Source: Gemmatimonadales bacterium
Lineage (GTDB): Bacteria > Gemmatimonadota > Gemmatimonadetes > Gemmatimonadales > GWC2-71-9
Reading direction: 5' to 3'
DNA: 31,759 nt
Assembly: GCA_020633775.1 (NCBI GenBank)
Contig: JACKDA010000018.1
Location: 1-31,759 of the forward strand
Below the pieces are notes generated by a model. That model saw only the letters and a program-made list of their open reading frames with translations. It searched no databases and was not told the DNA's origin. The position numbers were made by a program, and so were the translations under genes. Positions 14,401 to 21,977 of the stretch are shown here, piece by piece. Position 1 is the first letter of the stretch; each line of letters starts with the position of its first letter.

Positions 14401-15300
14401 GTGCCGCGAGCCATCCGACCACTTCCCGTCCACCCGATCTCGCCAACGGCGCGGCAGCGCTGGGGTGTCCTCCAGGCACTCACCCTCCTCGCCACCCTCG
14501 GGTTCGTGGTGGCGTGGCTCGCGGTGCCCGAGGTCGCCCTGCCGCTCTTCTGGCGCGGGCTGCTGCCCATCGTCGCGGTCCTCCTCCTCCTCGCCCCCCA
14601 CGTCTGGCGCAACATCTGCCCGCTGGCGACCGCTTCGATGGCCGGTCGCGACGCAACCCGCGGACTCCGGGTGCGGTCCCGGCACCTGCCATGGCTCTCC
14701 GCCGCGGCGATCGCGCTCTTCGTGGTCGCGGTGGTCTTCCGGCGCAGCGTCTTCGAGACGAGCGGCCCGGCAACGGCGGCGCTCGTCGGTGGCGCCCTCC
14801 TGCTCGGGATCGTTCCCGGTCGCCTCGGCGAGGGCAAGGCCGGCTTCTGCAACGCCATCTGCCCGATCGGTCCGGTCGAGCGGCTGCTCGGCCAGTGGGC
14901 CGTGGTCGAGGTTGGCAATCCGCGCTGCCCGACCTGCACCCTCTGCACCGAGGCCGGCTGCCTCGACCTCGCCCTCGACAAGGCGCCGGCCCAGCACCTC
15001 GGGCGGGCCCGGCGCAGCCACGGCTGGCTGCTGCGGCCCTGGGGGATGTTCGGGGCGGCCTTTCCCGGGCTCGTGGCGGGGTGGGGCGTCGCCGGGTCGG
15101 CGGCGGTCGGTCCGGCCGGGACCGCGACACGGATGCTGCTCGGCGGGGCGGTGACCTGGCTGCTGGCGGGCGCCGCCTCGCTGTCCGGACTCGGACTCCC
15201 GCGCATCCTCCGCACCAGCGCCCTCGCCGCGGCGGTTACCTATGCCTGGTTCGCGTGGCCAGCCGCGTATCACGCCTGGGAGGCGCTCCTCCGCGGCTGA
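14401..15300 (+). CDS. Polytopic membrane protein with ferredoxin-like cysteines (NapH/FesM-like)
   Basis: The 299-residue protein has about six or seven hydrophobic segments (near 22-42, 48-66, 97-113, 124-139, 216-235, 246-264 and 273-292) and seven cysteines. C73 is in NICPLA at the end of the second segment. C150 and C154 are in FCNAICPIGPVE. C176, C179, C182 and C187 form CX2CX2CX4C, close to a 4Fe-4S ferredoxin motif but with one extra residue before the last Cys and no following Pro. Membrane proteins with this build (NapH/NosR/FixG- or FesM-like) pass electrons between quinones and periplasmic or cytoplasmic partners. No oxidoreductase partner lies nearby, so the reaction is unknown. 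Its stop codon abuts that of the convergent gene. Confidence 0.65.
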   Translation: MPRAIRPLPVHPISPTARQRWGVLQALTLLATLGFVVAWLAVPEVALPLFWRGLLPIVAVLLLLAPHVWRNICPLATASMAGRDATRGLRVRSRHLPWLSAAAIALFVVAVVFRRSVFETSGPATAALVGGALLLGIVPGRLGEGKAGFCNAICPIGPVERLLGQWAVVEVGNPRCPTCTLCTEAGCLDLALDKAPAQHLGRARRSHGWLLRPWGMFGAAFPGLVAGWGVAGSAAVGPAGTATRMLLGGAVTWLLAGAASLSGLGLPRILRTSALAAAVTYAWFAWPAAYHAWEALLRG

Positions 15301-17481
15301 TCAGCGCTTGACCACCGTGAGGAGACCGTCGCGCACGCCGTTCCACAGGAACTGGATGAGGGTCTCCCTCGGGGTCCAGCGGTGGCGGATCGCCCCGTTG
15401 CGCGGGGTGTCCGGTCCACCCGCGACATTGTCTTCGCGCACCACGAACTGGTTCGCCGCGAACTTCGCCACCGCACGTCGCAGTCCACTCAGGAATCCTG
15501 ACCGCGCCGCACCCGGGAGCGCGATCCACAGCCCCTCGTAGCGCGGCACCACTTCGCCCCGCGCCATTCCACCGGTCACGGTGGCCTCGAACCGGACGCC
15601 GTGGATCGTGCCGTCGGTGAAGCGGGCACCGATTGCGCCGTCGAGGAACGGGTTCAATGCCTCGGCGGCCATCGAGCCGAGGTCGCCGCGGTAGCGCATG
15701 GTGAAGCTGCTGTCGCCGAGGGGCAGCGTTCCCTCGAGCGTGATCGGCGCTCGCCCCATCAGCGCGGCCCGCATCGCGAACCGCGTCGCAGCGCTGCCGG
15801 TCGAGGTGAGGTTGCCGACGTGGGCCTCCAGCGATTCGAAGCGGAGGACTCCGGCCCGGGGTGCCTCGGCCCCCCGTTCGCGGTACTGCAGCCGGCCGTG
15901 CACCTCCACCGAATCGATGGCCAGGCGCGGCGCGACCTCGCGTGCCCACCCCTGGGGCGTGCGGTGGCGTGACGGCCGACCCGGCGGCAGGCGCTTGTCG
16001 GAAAGGATGTCGAGATCGAGGTCCCGCACCACGAGCAGACCGGCCCGGTAGCCACCATGCCGCACCCACCCCTCGGCATCGAGGCCGTCAAGTCGGAGCG
16101 AGCCGAGGCCGAGGGCGATCCGGTCGCGGCGGCTGCGCTGGCGTCGCACGAAGTCGGCGTCACTCCCCTCGGGGGCGTACCGCACGGAATCCAGGGCGAT
16201 CGTCCCCGCGGGCAGGTCGACGGCCACGGAGGCCGCGGTGAGCGTGGCCTCCCGCGACGCACGGGTGACGCCGGTCAGCACCACGCGCGCCGGCCCGATC
16301 GGCTCGTCAGCGGCCAGGGCGAGCGCCGCGGGATCGCTCCGGAAGTCGTGCAGCGCGACCCGCTCGACCACGGTGCGGAGGGTGTCCCGCGGGCCGAGCT
16401 GGCGCAGGACGAGCGCGCGGGCGTCGAGGGTGTCGAGTCGCAGGCGCCTGCCGAACGTCTGCAGCGTCGCGGCCAGGGTCCAGGTCGGGGCGCGCGGGGG
16501 CGGTCGTTCGCCCGCCGCGGCTGCGGGTGGTTCCCGCGAGGCGCGGAGCGCGAGATCGGCCTCCACCAGCGTGATGCGGCGGACCAGCACGTCCCCGCGC
16601 GTCAGGAAGGCGCGCCAGTCGACGCCGGCGACGTCGAGTGAGTCGACGTCGAGCGCCACGATCCCGAGGGAGTCGGCGAGTGCGTCGCTCGCCGGGCGCC
16701 AGCGCAGGCCGGTGAGCAGGACGGTGCCGCTGGCCAGGTCGGCGCGTAGCCGATCGAGTTCGGTGCGATCGGTCGACTCGCGATTGCCGCGCAGCGAGTC
16801 CAGCGAGACGGTCACGTTCCGCGAGAGCAAGGGCCGCCGCCGCGTCGCCGGTTCGTCGGGGTCGTAGCGGAACGCCTCGAGCCGGACCCCGAGGCGATCG
16901 AAGGCGAGCGTCGTGCCACGGCCACTCCCCGCCGCGATCGAGAGGGCGGTGCGGACGTGCGGGAAGAGCAGCGAGTCGACCTGCAGGAACGGGATCCCGC
17001 GCCCGAGGTCGAGGTCCTGGCTGAGGGAGAGGAAGCCGCCCGACCCCGCCGTGTCGCGCGCGACATCCTCGGGGACGAATGCCACGACCTGCACCGAGTC
17101 GCACCCCGCGCGCTCGGCGGCGAAGCCGCGACGCCGGGCGAGCTGGTCGAGCGCGATCCCCTCGACCACGCAATGATGGAGGCGCAGCTGCACGGTCGGC
17201 AGCGGGGCGGCCCGCGCGGCGTTCCGCTCGGGGTCGGTGTCGAGCGTGATGGTGTCGATGGTGATCCGCTGCTCGGCCGCGTCCACCCGCAGCGGGGAGA
17301 CCTCCAACCGATAGCTCCCGTCGCTCAGCCGCGCGACCTCGGCGGCGGCCCAACGGCGAACCACCGGGTCGACGATCTCGATCGCGCGGCCCCCGACCAC
17401 CCAGCGGAGCGACCACGCCAGCGCGCCGACGACGACGAGTCCGACGGCCACGGTCAGGGCACGACGCTGGCGGAGGGTCAT
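15301..17481 (-). CDS. Large AsmA/DUF748-like envelope protein
   Basis: The 726-residue product has one N-terminal membrane anchor (about 8-30, ALTVAVGLVVVGALAWSLRW). The remainder is long and beta-rich with alternating hydrophobic residues and many repeats of the form D-S-V/L (IAIDSVEVHGRLQY-like, LDVDSLDVAGVDW). The C-terminus has LNPFLDGAIGARFTDGTIHG followed by VRFEATVTGGMARGEVVPRY, typical of DUF748/AsmA-type proteins. That superfamily includes bridge-like proteins linked to lipid transport or outer-membrane homeostasis. ATG 17481 is chosen because the membrane anchor follows directly; the frame is open upstream but without such character. It is divergent from the phosphoesterase gene. 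Specific function is not deducible. Confidence 0.65.
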   Translation of the reverse strand: MTLRQRRALTVAVGLVVVGALAWSLRWVVGGRAIEIVDPVVRRWAAAEVARLSDGSYRLEVSPLRVDAAEQRITIDTITLDTDPERNAARAAPLPTVQLRLHHCVVEGIALDQLARRRGFAAERAGCDSVQVVAFVPEDVARDTAGSGGFLSLSQDLDLGRGIPFLQVDSLLFPHVRTALSIAAGSGRGTTLAFDRLGVRLEAFRYDPDEPATRRRPLLSRNVTVSLDSLRGNRESTDRTELDRLRADLASGTVLLTGLRWRPASDALADSLGIVALDVDSLDVAGVDWRAFLTRGDVLVRRITLVEADLALRASREPPAAAAGERPPPRAPTWTLAATLQTFGRRLRLDTLDARALVLRQLGPRDTLRTVVERVALHDFRSDPAALALAADEPIGPARVVLTGVTRASREATLTAASVAVDLPAGTIALDSVRYAPEGSDADFVRRQRSRRDRIALGLGSLRLDGLDAEGWVRHGGYRAGLLVVRDLDLDILSDKRLPPGRPSRHRTPQGWAREVAPRLAIDSVEVHGRLQYRERGAEAPRAGVLRFESLEAHVGNLTSTGSAATRFAMRAALMGRAPITLEGTLPLGDSSFTMRYRGDLGSMAAEALNPFLDGAIGARFTDGTIHGVRFEATVTGGMARGEVVPRYEGLWIALPGAARSGFLSGLRRAVAKFAANQFVVREDNVAGGPDTPRNGAIRHRWTPRETLIQFLWNGVRDGLLTVVKR

Positions 17482-17627
17482 GGCGGGGTCCCGGGGGGCA
17501 TGGTCAATAGTGGGGCGGGGAACGAGGGGCCACAACCACACGGGCGATACAGGAACGTGGCGCGGCCGACGCTGGCCCCGCGCCCCGCGTCCCGGTATCC
17601 TCCCTCGATCCCCATCCGGAGACCCCG

Positions 17628-19136
17628 ATGTCCCCGATCCATCGCCCCGGCCGCCGCGCCTTCCTCGGCACCCTCGGCGCCGGTCTCGCCCTCGGCGCCG
17701 CCCCCGAGCTGCTGGCCCGTGAGCCGCACCTTCCCCTCGCATGGCGACCTGCCCGCCAGACGCGTCGCATCCGGGGCAGGGTCACCGGCGATGGTCGCCC
17801 CCTCGCGCGCGTCGCCGTGAGCGACGGACTCCGGGTCGCCGTGACCGACCGCGATGGGCGCTACGACCTCGAGGCGGATCCGGAGATGCCCGGCATCTTC
17901 GTGAGCACGCCTGCGGGCTACGCGCTGCCCGTCACCGGGGACGGGACGCTCGCCCAGCACCGCTGGCTCGCACCTGGTGTCGATCGGATCGATTTCGCCC
18001 TCCACCGCGCGGCCCACGACGACAGCCGACATGCCTTCGTCGCGCTCGCGGACACCCAGACGCTCGACATGGAGGACCTCGGGCTCCTCCATGCGGAGAC
18101 GGTCCCCGCGGTGCAGGCGACACTCGCCGCCCTGGCGGGGCGCGACCTCTTCGGCGTCGCCATCGGCGACATCATGTTCGACCATCTCGAGCTCTACCCG
18201 GAGTACGAGCGCGCGGTGCGACGGATGGGCGTTCCCTTCGCGCAGGTCGTCGGCAACCATGATCTCGACATGCGCGCCGAGACCGACACCGACAGCACCC
18301 GGACCTTCTCGCGCCACTTCGGGCCGGCGTGGTACTCGTTCAACCGCGGGGCGGTGCACTACGTCGTCCTCGACAACGTGCTCTGGCACGGCAGCGGGTA
18401 CATCGGCCACCTCGGGCACGAACAGCTCGCATGGCTCGCCCAGGACCTTGCCCTCGTCGAGCCGGGGGCCCCGGTGGTGGTCTTCGTCCACATCCCGCTC
18501 GAGTCCACCACGGCGGTGCGCAACGAGATCGCCAATGACACCACCTTCAAGATGACCAACGCCGCGGCGCTCTGGCGGCTGCTCGAACCGTTCGATGCCC
18601 TCGTGCTCACCGGCCACACCCACGAGATGGAGCACATTCAGCACGGCCCCCGGGCCCATGAGCACAACCTCGCCACCGCCTGCGGGGCATGGTGGACCGG
18701 TCCGATCTGCTACGACGGGGTCCCCGGTGGCTTCGGCGTCTATGAAGTCGATGGCACCGACATCCGGTGGCGCTACCAGGCCACCGGGCTCGCCCCCGAC
18801 GCGGCGATGCGGGTGTACCCGGTCGGGAGTGAACCGACGGCGCCCGGGGAGCTGGTGGCGAACGTCTGGGATTGGGATCCGGCGTGGACCGTGACCTGGT
18901 ACGAGGGCGCCGATCGACGCGGCGTGATGGCCCGCCGCCTCGGTCGCGATCCCCTCTCGGTCCGGCTGCACAGCGGGCCCGACCTCCCCCGGAAGCACGG
19001 CTGGGTCGATCCGATCGTCACCGGCCACCTCTTCTATGCGCCCGTCGCGCCCGAGCATGGCCCCCTCCGCGTCGAGGCGATCGATCGATTCGGACAGGTC
19101 CGCAGCGCCGTGCCCGAGGCCCTGCCACCTTTGTGA
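17628..19136 (+). CDS. Tat-exported calcineurin-like metallophosphoesterase
   Basis: The 502-residue protein begins with a twin-arginine signal (GRRAFLGTLGAGLALGAAPE, about 9-28). A carboxypeptidase-regulatory-like beta domain follows (about 46-127). The catalytic domain has D142 and Q144 (LADTQT), G180-D181 (IGDIMFDH), N210-H211-D212 (GNHDLDM), H288 (VHIPLE) and the GHTH motif at 329-332. The C-terminal domain (about 370-500) matches the third domain of such three-domain enzymes (MetallophosN, Metallophos, MetallophosC). The first ligand motif is DxQ rather than DxH, as seen in this subfamily. It is probably a periplasmic or surface phosphoesterase; the substrate cannot be told. A GGAG at 17615-17618 precedes the ATG, and TATCCT at 17594-17599 is a possible -10. 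Confidence 0.85.
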   Translation: MSPIHRPGRRAFLGTLGAGLALGAAPELLAREPHLPLAWRPARQTRRIRGRVTGDGRPLARVAVSDGLRVAVTDRDGRYDLEADPEMPGIFVSTPAGYALPVTGDGTLAQHRWLAPGVDRIDFALHRAAHDDSRHAFVALADTQTLDMEDLGLLHAETVPAVQATLAALAGRDLFGVAIGDIMFDHLELYPEYERAVRRMGVPFAQVVGNHDLDMRAETDTDSTRTFSRHFGPAWYSFNRGAVHYVVLDNVLWHGSGYIGHLGHEQLAWLAQDLALVEPGAPVVVFVHIPLESTTAVRNEIANDTTFKMTNAAALWRLLEPFDALVLTGHTHEMEHIQHGPRAHEHNLATACGAWWTGPICYDGVPGGFGVYEVDGTDIRWRYQATGLAPDAAMRVYPVGSEPTAPGELVANVWDWDPAWTVTWYEGADRRGVMARRLGRDPLSVRLHSGPDLPRKHGWVDPIVTGHLFYAPVAPEHGPLRVEAIDRFGQVRSAVPEALPPL

Positions 19137-19143
19137 CACTGTC

Positions 19144-19158
19144 GCGACGAAGCGTCGC
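19144..19158 (+). terminator. Short hairpin behind the phosphoesterase gene
   Basis: GCGACG (19144-19149) and CGTCGC (19153-19158) pair perfectly around AAG, eight bases after the stop codon. No T-run follows, so it is only a weak terminator candidate. Confidence 0.35.
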
Positions 19159-19231
19159 CGGGGCACCACACTTTCGAGGCCCGGGGCGCGTCCGGCGAGA
19201 GGCATTTCTGTAACCTGTTGGCATGAAACAA

Positions 19232-19261
19232 CTTGGGGTGCCACCTCCGTGGCGCCCCGAG
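19232..19261 (+). promoter_or_regulatory. Long hairpin in the leader region of the histidine kinase gene
   Basis: CTTGGGGTGCCAC (19232-19244) and GTGGCGCCCCGAG (19249-19261) form a 13-bp stem, 11 Watson-Crick and 2 G-U pairs, closed by CTCC. It lies about 84 bases before the kinase start in a 208-bp gap. The local base composition just upstream (19205-19231) is AT-richer than its surroundings. It matches no riboswitch class that I recognise. Confidence 0.4.
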
Positions 19262-19344
19262 CGGCCCACCGCTTGCGTTTGCTCTTGGTAGCCGCCCACG
19301 GGACCCACGGGAAACGGTCCGGGCACATGCTGACAGGAGCAACG

Positions 19345-20478
19345 GTGACGGTTGACGTGGTGAGTGCAGAGCAGGGAGGTGCCGGCGCGCACCTCGAGAA
19401 GATGGGTGCGGTGGCCCGGGTGGCCAGCGGCTTGTCGCACGACGTGGCGGATCTCCTCGACGAGGCCGCCTCGGCCATCCATCTGGCGCTGATCTCGGAA
19501 CAGCCATCGACCCAACTCGCGGAGGCCGCCGCGACGCTCCAGCGCGCGGGCCTCATCGCGCGCCAGCTCGAGGCGCTCGGGCGCTCCGGGCCGGCCCATG
19601 TGGCGCCCTGCCGCCTCGCCGATGTCCTCGAGGAGGTGTTGCCGCTGCTCCGCCGGCTCGCCGGCAGCGCGATCGACGTCCAGCTCCTCGAGATCGACCG
19701 CGCCGCATGGGTCGAGGCGGGGAGCGGCCAGCTCGAGCAGGTGCTGTTCCACCTCACGGTGAACGCCCGCGACGCGATGCCCGGCGGCGGCATCATCGGG
19801 ATCCGGGTGCGGCAACGCACGCTCGAGGCCCCCCACGCCCACCGCTACGGGATCCTGGCCCCGGGGAGCTGGTGCATCCTGGATGTCTCCGACACCGGGG
19901 TGGGGATGGGCGAGGAGGTGCTGTCCCGCCTGTTCGAACCCTTCTTCACCACCAAGTCGCCGGGACTCGGTTCCGGACTCGGCCTCGCGACGGTGTACGG
20001 TGTCGCGCGACAGCTCGGTGGGCAGGTCACGGTCTCCAGCGCCCCGCAGGAGGGGGCAACCGTCGGCCTCTGGTTGCCCGCGACCGAGCCGACAAGCCCC
20101 ACGGAGGCGGAGCGTCCGGCAACGGACGATGCGGTCCTCGTGGTGGACGATGACGACTGGGTCCGCTCGGTGACGGTGCGCGCGCTGAAGCGTGCCGGCT
20201 ACGGGGTCCTCGAGGCCGGGTCGGCCGACGAGGCGCTCGACCTCCTGCGTGACGTCGCCGGTGGGTGCATCCGGGCGGTCCTGACCGACATCGCGATGCC
20301 GGGGATGACCGGCGGCGAGCTGGCCTCGCGGATCCGGGCGGCGCACCCCACCGTGCGGATGGTCTTCATGACCGGCCGCGGCGCGGCGGCCGCCGCGGAG
20401 GTCGCGGGGCCGGCCGACGGTGTCCTGCTCAAGCCGTTCTCGCGCGCGGAACTGCTGGCGGCGATCCAGGCGGCCTGA
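19345..20478 (+). CDS. Soluble hybrid histidine kinase with C-terminal receiver
   Basis: The 377-residue product has a short N-terminus, a dimerisation helix with the candidate phospho-histidine H32 (SGLSHDVADLL), and a HATPase domain at about 105-255. The HATPase has an N-box HLTVNARDAMPGGG, G1 DTGVGMG, F-box LFEPFFTTK and G2 GLGSGLGLATVYG. A receiver domain follows (about 268-375) with VVDDDDW, D315 in LTDIAMPGM, and LLKPFS. The kinase resembles the HDxNNLL class but carries VAD in place of the usual Asn pair. There is no membrane segment and no PAS or GAF sensor. GTG 19345 is preferred because AGGAG lies five bases upstream; ATG 19327 in frame has none. No separate response regulator is adjacent, so its output is unknown. 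Confidence 0.85.
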   Translation: MTVDVVSAEQGGAGAHLEKMGAVARVASGLSHDVADLLDEAASAIHLALISEQPSTQLAEAAATLQRAGLIARQLEALGRSGPAHVAPCRLADVLEEVLPLLRRLAGSAIDVQLLEIDRAAWVEAGSGQLEQVLFHLTVNARDAMPGGGIIGIRVRQRTLEAPHAHRYGILAPGSWCILDVSDTGVGMGEEVLSRLFEPFFTTKSPGLGSGLGLATVYGVARQLGGQVTVSSAPQEGATVGLWLPATEPTSPTEAERPATDDAVLVVDDDDWVRSVTVRALKRAGYGVLEAGSADEALDLLRDVAGGCIRAVLTDIAMPGMTGGELASRIRAAHPTVRMVFMTGRGAAAAAEVAGPADGVLLKPFSRAELLAAIQAA

Positions 20479-20537
20479 GCCCGCCCCGGTCGCCCGGCTT
20501 GTCCCGAGGGGGGAATCGGTCGAAGTTTGGCCCGCGT

Positions 20538-20552
20538 CCGGCGCCCCGCCGG
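20538..20552 (+). other. Small GC hairpin upstream of efp
   Basis: CCGGCG (20538-20543) and CGCCGG (20547-20552) flank a CCC loop, 28 bases before the efp ATG. It could end transcription from the kinase gene or be chance in GC-rich DNA. The rest of the 102-bp gap shows no clear signal. Confidence 0.25.
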
Positions 20553-20580
20553 CGATGAACCGGTCCACCGCGAGCGAGCC

Positions 20581-21138
20581 ATGAAAGCCAACGACATCCG
20601 CAAGGGCAACGTCATCTATTACGAGGGGAAGCCGCACCTCGTGATGGACTTCACCCACCGGACCCCCGGCAACCTGCGGGCGTTCGTCCAGGTGCGCCTG
20701 CGCAACCTGACCACCGGGATGTCCCTCGACCACCGGTTCAGCGCGACCGAGACCGTCGAGGAGGCGCGCCTCGACACGCGCACCATGCAGGTCCTCTACG
20801 CCGACGGGGCGGGCGTGCACGTGATGGATGCCCAGACCTACGAGCAGTACACGCTCGACGCCGACCTCGTGGGCGACGACGCGGCGTGGATGCTGCCGGA
20901 GATGTCGTTCGATGCCGTGTGGCTCGAGGGAAAGCCGATCTCGTTCACCCTCCCCGCCTCGATGGAACTCGAGATCGTCGAGACCGCCCCCGCGATGAAG
21001 ACGGCCACGAAGAACGCGAGCTCCAAGCCGGCGGTGCTGAGCAACGGCGTGACGGTGAACGTGCCCGAGTTCGTCGAGACCGGCGAGCGGGTCCGCGTGA
21101 ATCCGCGGGAGCGGGCCTATATCGAGCGGGTGAAGTGA
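20581..21138 (+). CDS. efp: Translation elongation factor P with atypical loop
   Basis: EF-P relieves ribosome stalling at polyproline and similar stretches. The 185-residue product has the three domains of the family: KOW-like (about 1-63), OB (66-127) and C-terminal (129-185, with ELEIVETAPAMK and VPEFVETGERVRVNPRERAY). In domain I the loop that enters the peptidyl-transferase centre reads TPGNLRAFVQ. Aligned with E. coli PGKGQAF, the modified Lys34 is replaced by Asn31, with Arg at position 33. Neither the lysine used by EpmA/EpmB nor an arginine at the exact tip used by EarP is present. The domain II-III sequence is otherwise ordinary. ATG 20581 gives the usual N-terminus (MKANDIRKGNVI). 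The stop overlaps the next gene as GTGA. Confidence 0.93.
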   Translation: MKANDIRKGNVIYYEGKPHLVMDFTHRTPGNLRAFVQVRLRNLTTGMSLDHRFSATETVEEARLDTRTMQVLYADGAGVHVMDAQTYEQYTLDADLVGDDAAWMLPEMSFDAVWLEGKPISFTLPASMELEIVETAPAMKTATKNASSKPAVLSNGVTVNVPEFVETGERVRVNPRERAYIERVK

Positions 21139-21881
21139 TCGCTCGCCGGACACGCGGCGCGCGGAACTCCCTGGGGCGGCTCGCGGGCCGCCCCCTGTCG
21201 TTTCTCCTCGCCGTCGTGGCGACCCCGGCCCTCGCCGGCGGGCAGCTCGCCACCCGCGAGGCACCGCTGCGGTTCGGGATCGAGTACGCGCGCGCCACCC
21301 CGGTGGGCGAGTTCCGCGACGTGACCGGCGAGGCATCCGGCTTTGCGTCGTGGCTCGCGCTGCCGCTCTCCGGTACCTCGTGGCTCGGACTGATCGGGGA
21401 GTTCTCCGTGCTGACCGTGCCGGAGCGGAGCCTCGACCTGCCGGCGATCATCCCGGGGGTGGACGCCACCGTCGGTCAGCGGACCACCCTGACCTTCGTC
21501 GGCCTCGGCCCGCGACTGGAGACGCGCGCGGGTCGAGTCTCGCTCGGGCTCACCCTCATGCCCGGCTTCACCCGCGTCATCACGGACCTCAACGCCGTCA
21601 TCCGATCGGGCGAGGCCCAGATCAGCGACGTCGCGACGAACTCCGAGTACGCCCTCGGCCTCAAGTCCGGGCTTTACCTCGCCGTCCCGCTCTATCTCGG
21701 CCGACAGTCCACCGGTGCCGGGATCGTCACCGGGATCGACTACACCGTGTCCGGCCGGGCGCCGTTTCCGCGCGACGGCAGCTTCGGCTATGACCCCGAG
21801 GCCGGCGAATTGCTCCTCGATCGACCCGAGGTGGCGCTGACCCACTGGCGATGGCACGTGGGCGTGGGGCTGGAGTTTTGA
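21135..21881 (+). CDS. Predicted outer-membrane beta-barrel protein
   Basis: I do not recognise a specific family. The 248-residue product has a basic N-terminus and a hydrophobic signal segment (LSFLLAVVATPALAGG, about 21-36). Alternating hydrophobic/polar strands separated by turns follow (LRFGIEYARATPVGEF, SGFASWLALPLSGTSWLGLI, VSLGLTLMPGFTRVI, YALGLKSGLYLAVPLYLG), ending in HWRWHVGVGLEF with the C-terminal Phe typical of barrels recognised by the BAM complex. Eight to ten strands fit the length. GTG 21135 overlaps the efp stop as GTGA; translation may depend on efp, although the products seem unrelated. The stop is followed by the heptamer repeat array. Confidence 0.65.
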   Translation: MIARRTRGARNSLGRLAGRPLSFLLAVVATPALAGGQLATREAPLRFGIEYARATPVGEFRDVTGEASGFASWLALPLSGTSWLGLIGEFSVLTVPERSLDLPAIIPGVDATVGQRTTLTFVGLGPRLETRAGRVSLGLTLMPGFTRVITDLNAVIRSGEAQISDVATNSEYALGLKSGLYLAVPLYLGRQSTGAGIVTGIDYTVSGRAPFPRDGSFGYDPEAGELLLDRPEVALTHWRWHVGVGLEF

Positions 21882-21891
21882 GACGAGAGCC

Positions 21892-21977
21892 GTGAAGCGA
21901 GAAGCGTGGAGCGAGAGGATCTCCTCGCTTCACGCTTCTCGCTTCTCGCTTCACGCTTCTCGCCTCACGCTTCTCGC
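21892..21977. repeat. Inverted array of 7-bp repeats between convergent genes
   Basis: On the plus strand the right half consists of tandem units TTCACGC, TTCTCGC, TTCTCGC, TTCACGC, TTCTCGC, CTCACGC, TTCTCGC, running up to the stop codon of the convergent receptor gene. The left half holds the reverse complements (GCGAGAA, GCGTGGA, GCGAGAG). The two halves meet at GAGGATCTCCTC (21916-21927). Left arm 21894-21919 pairs with right arm 21922-21945 over about 24 bp with one mismatch and a two-base bulge. It fills almost the whole gap between the two genes and could serve as a bidirectional terminator. No transposase is present. Confidence 0.85.

Noticed and set aside
19205..19261. Known riboswitch in front of the kinase gene
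   Set aside because: The stem matches no conserved core that I recognise, and kinase genes are not usual riboswitch targets.
19036..19344. Longer N-terminus for the histidine kinase
   Set aside because: It would overlap the end of the phosphoesterase gene, contains Arg/Pro-rich sequence without a domain, and lacks a ribosome-binding site. GTG 19345 has AGGAG.
17478..19820. Open frame of 780 codons on the minus strand opposite the phosphoesterase and kinase genes
   Set aside because: It is antisense to two genes with intact catalytic motifs, and it crosses an intergenic region. It is a GC artefact.
21892..21977. CRISPR array
   Set aside because: The repeat unit is 7 bp with no spacers, and no cas gene is present.
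21892..21977. Remnant of an insertion sequence
   Set aside because: There is no transposase reading frame and no target-site duplication, and the gap is under 100 bp.
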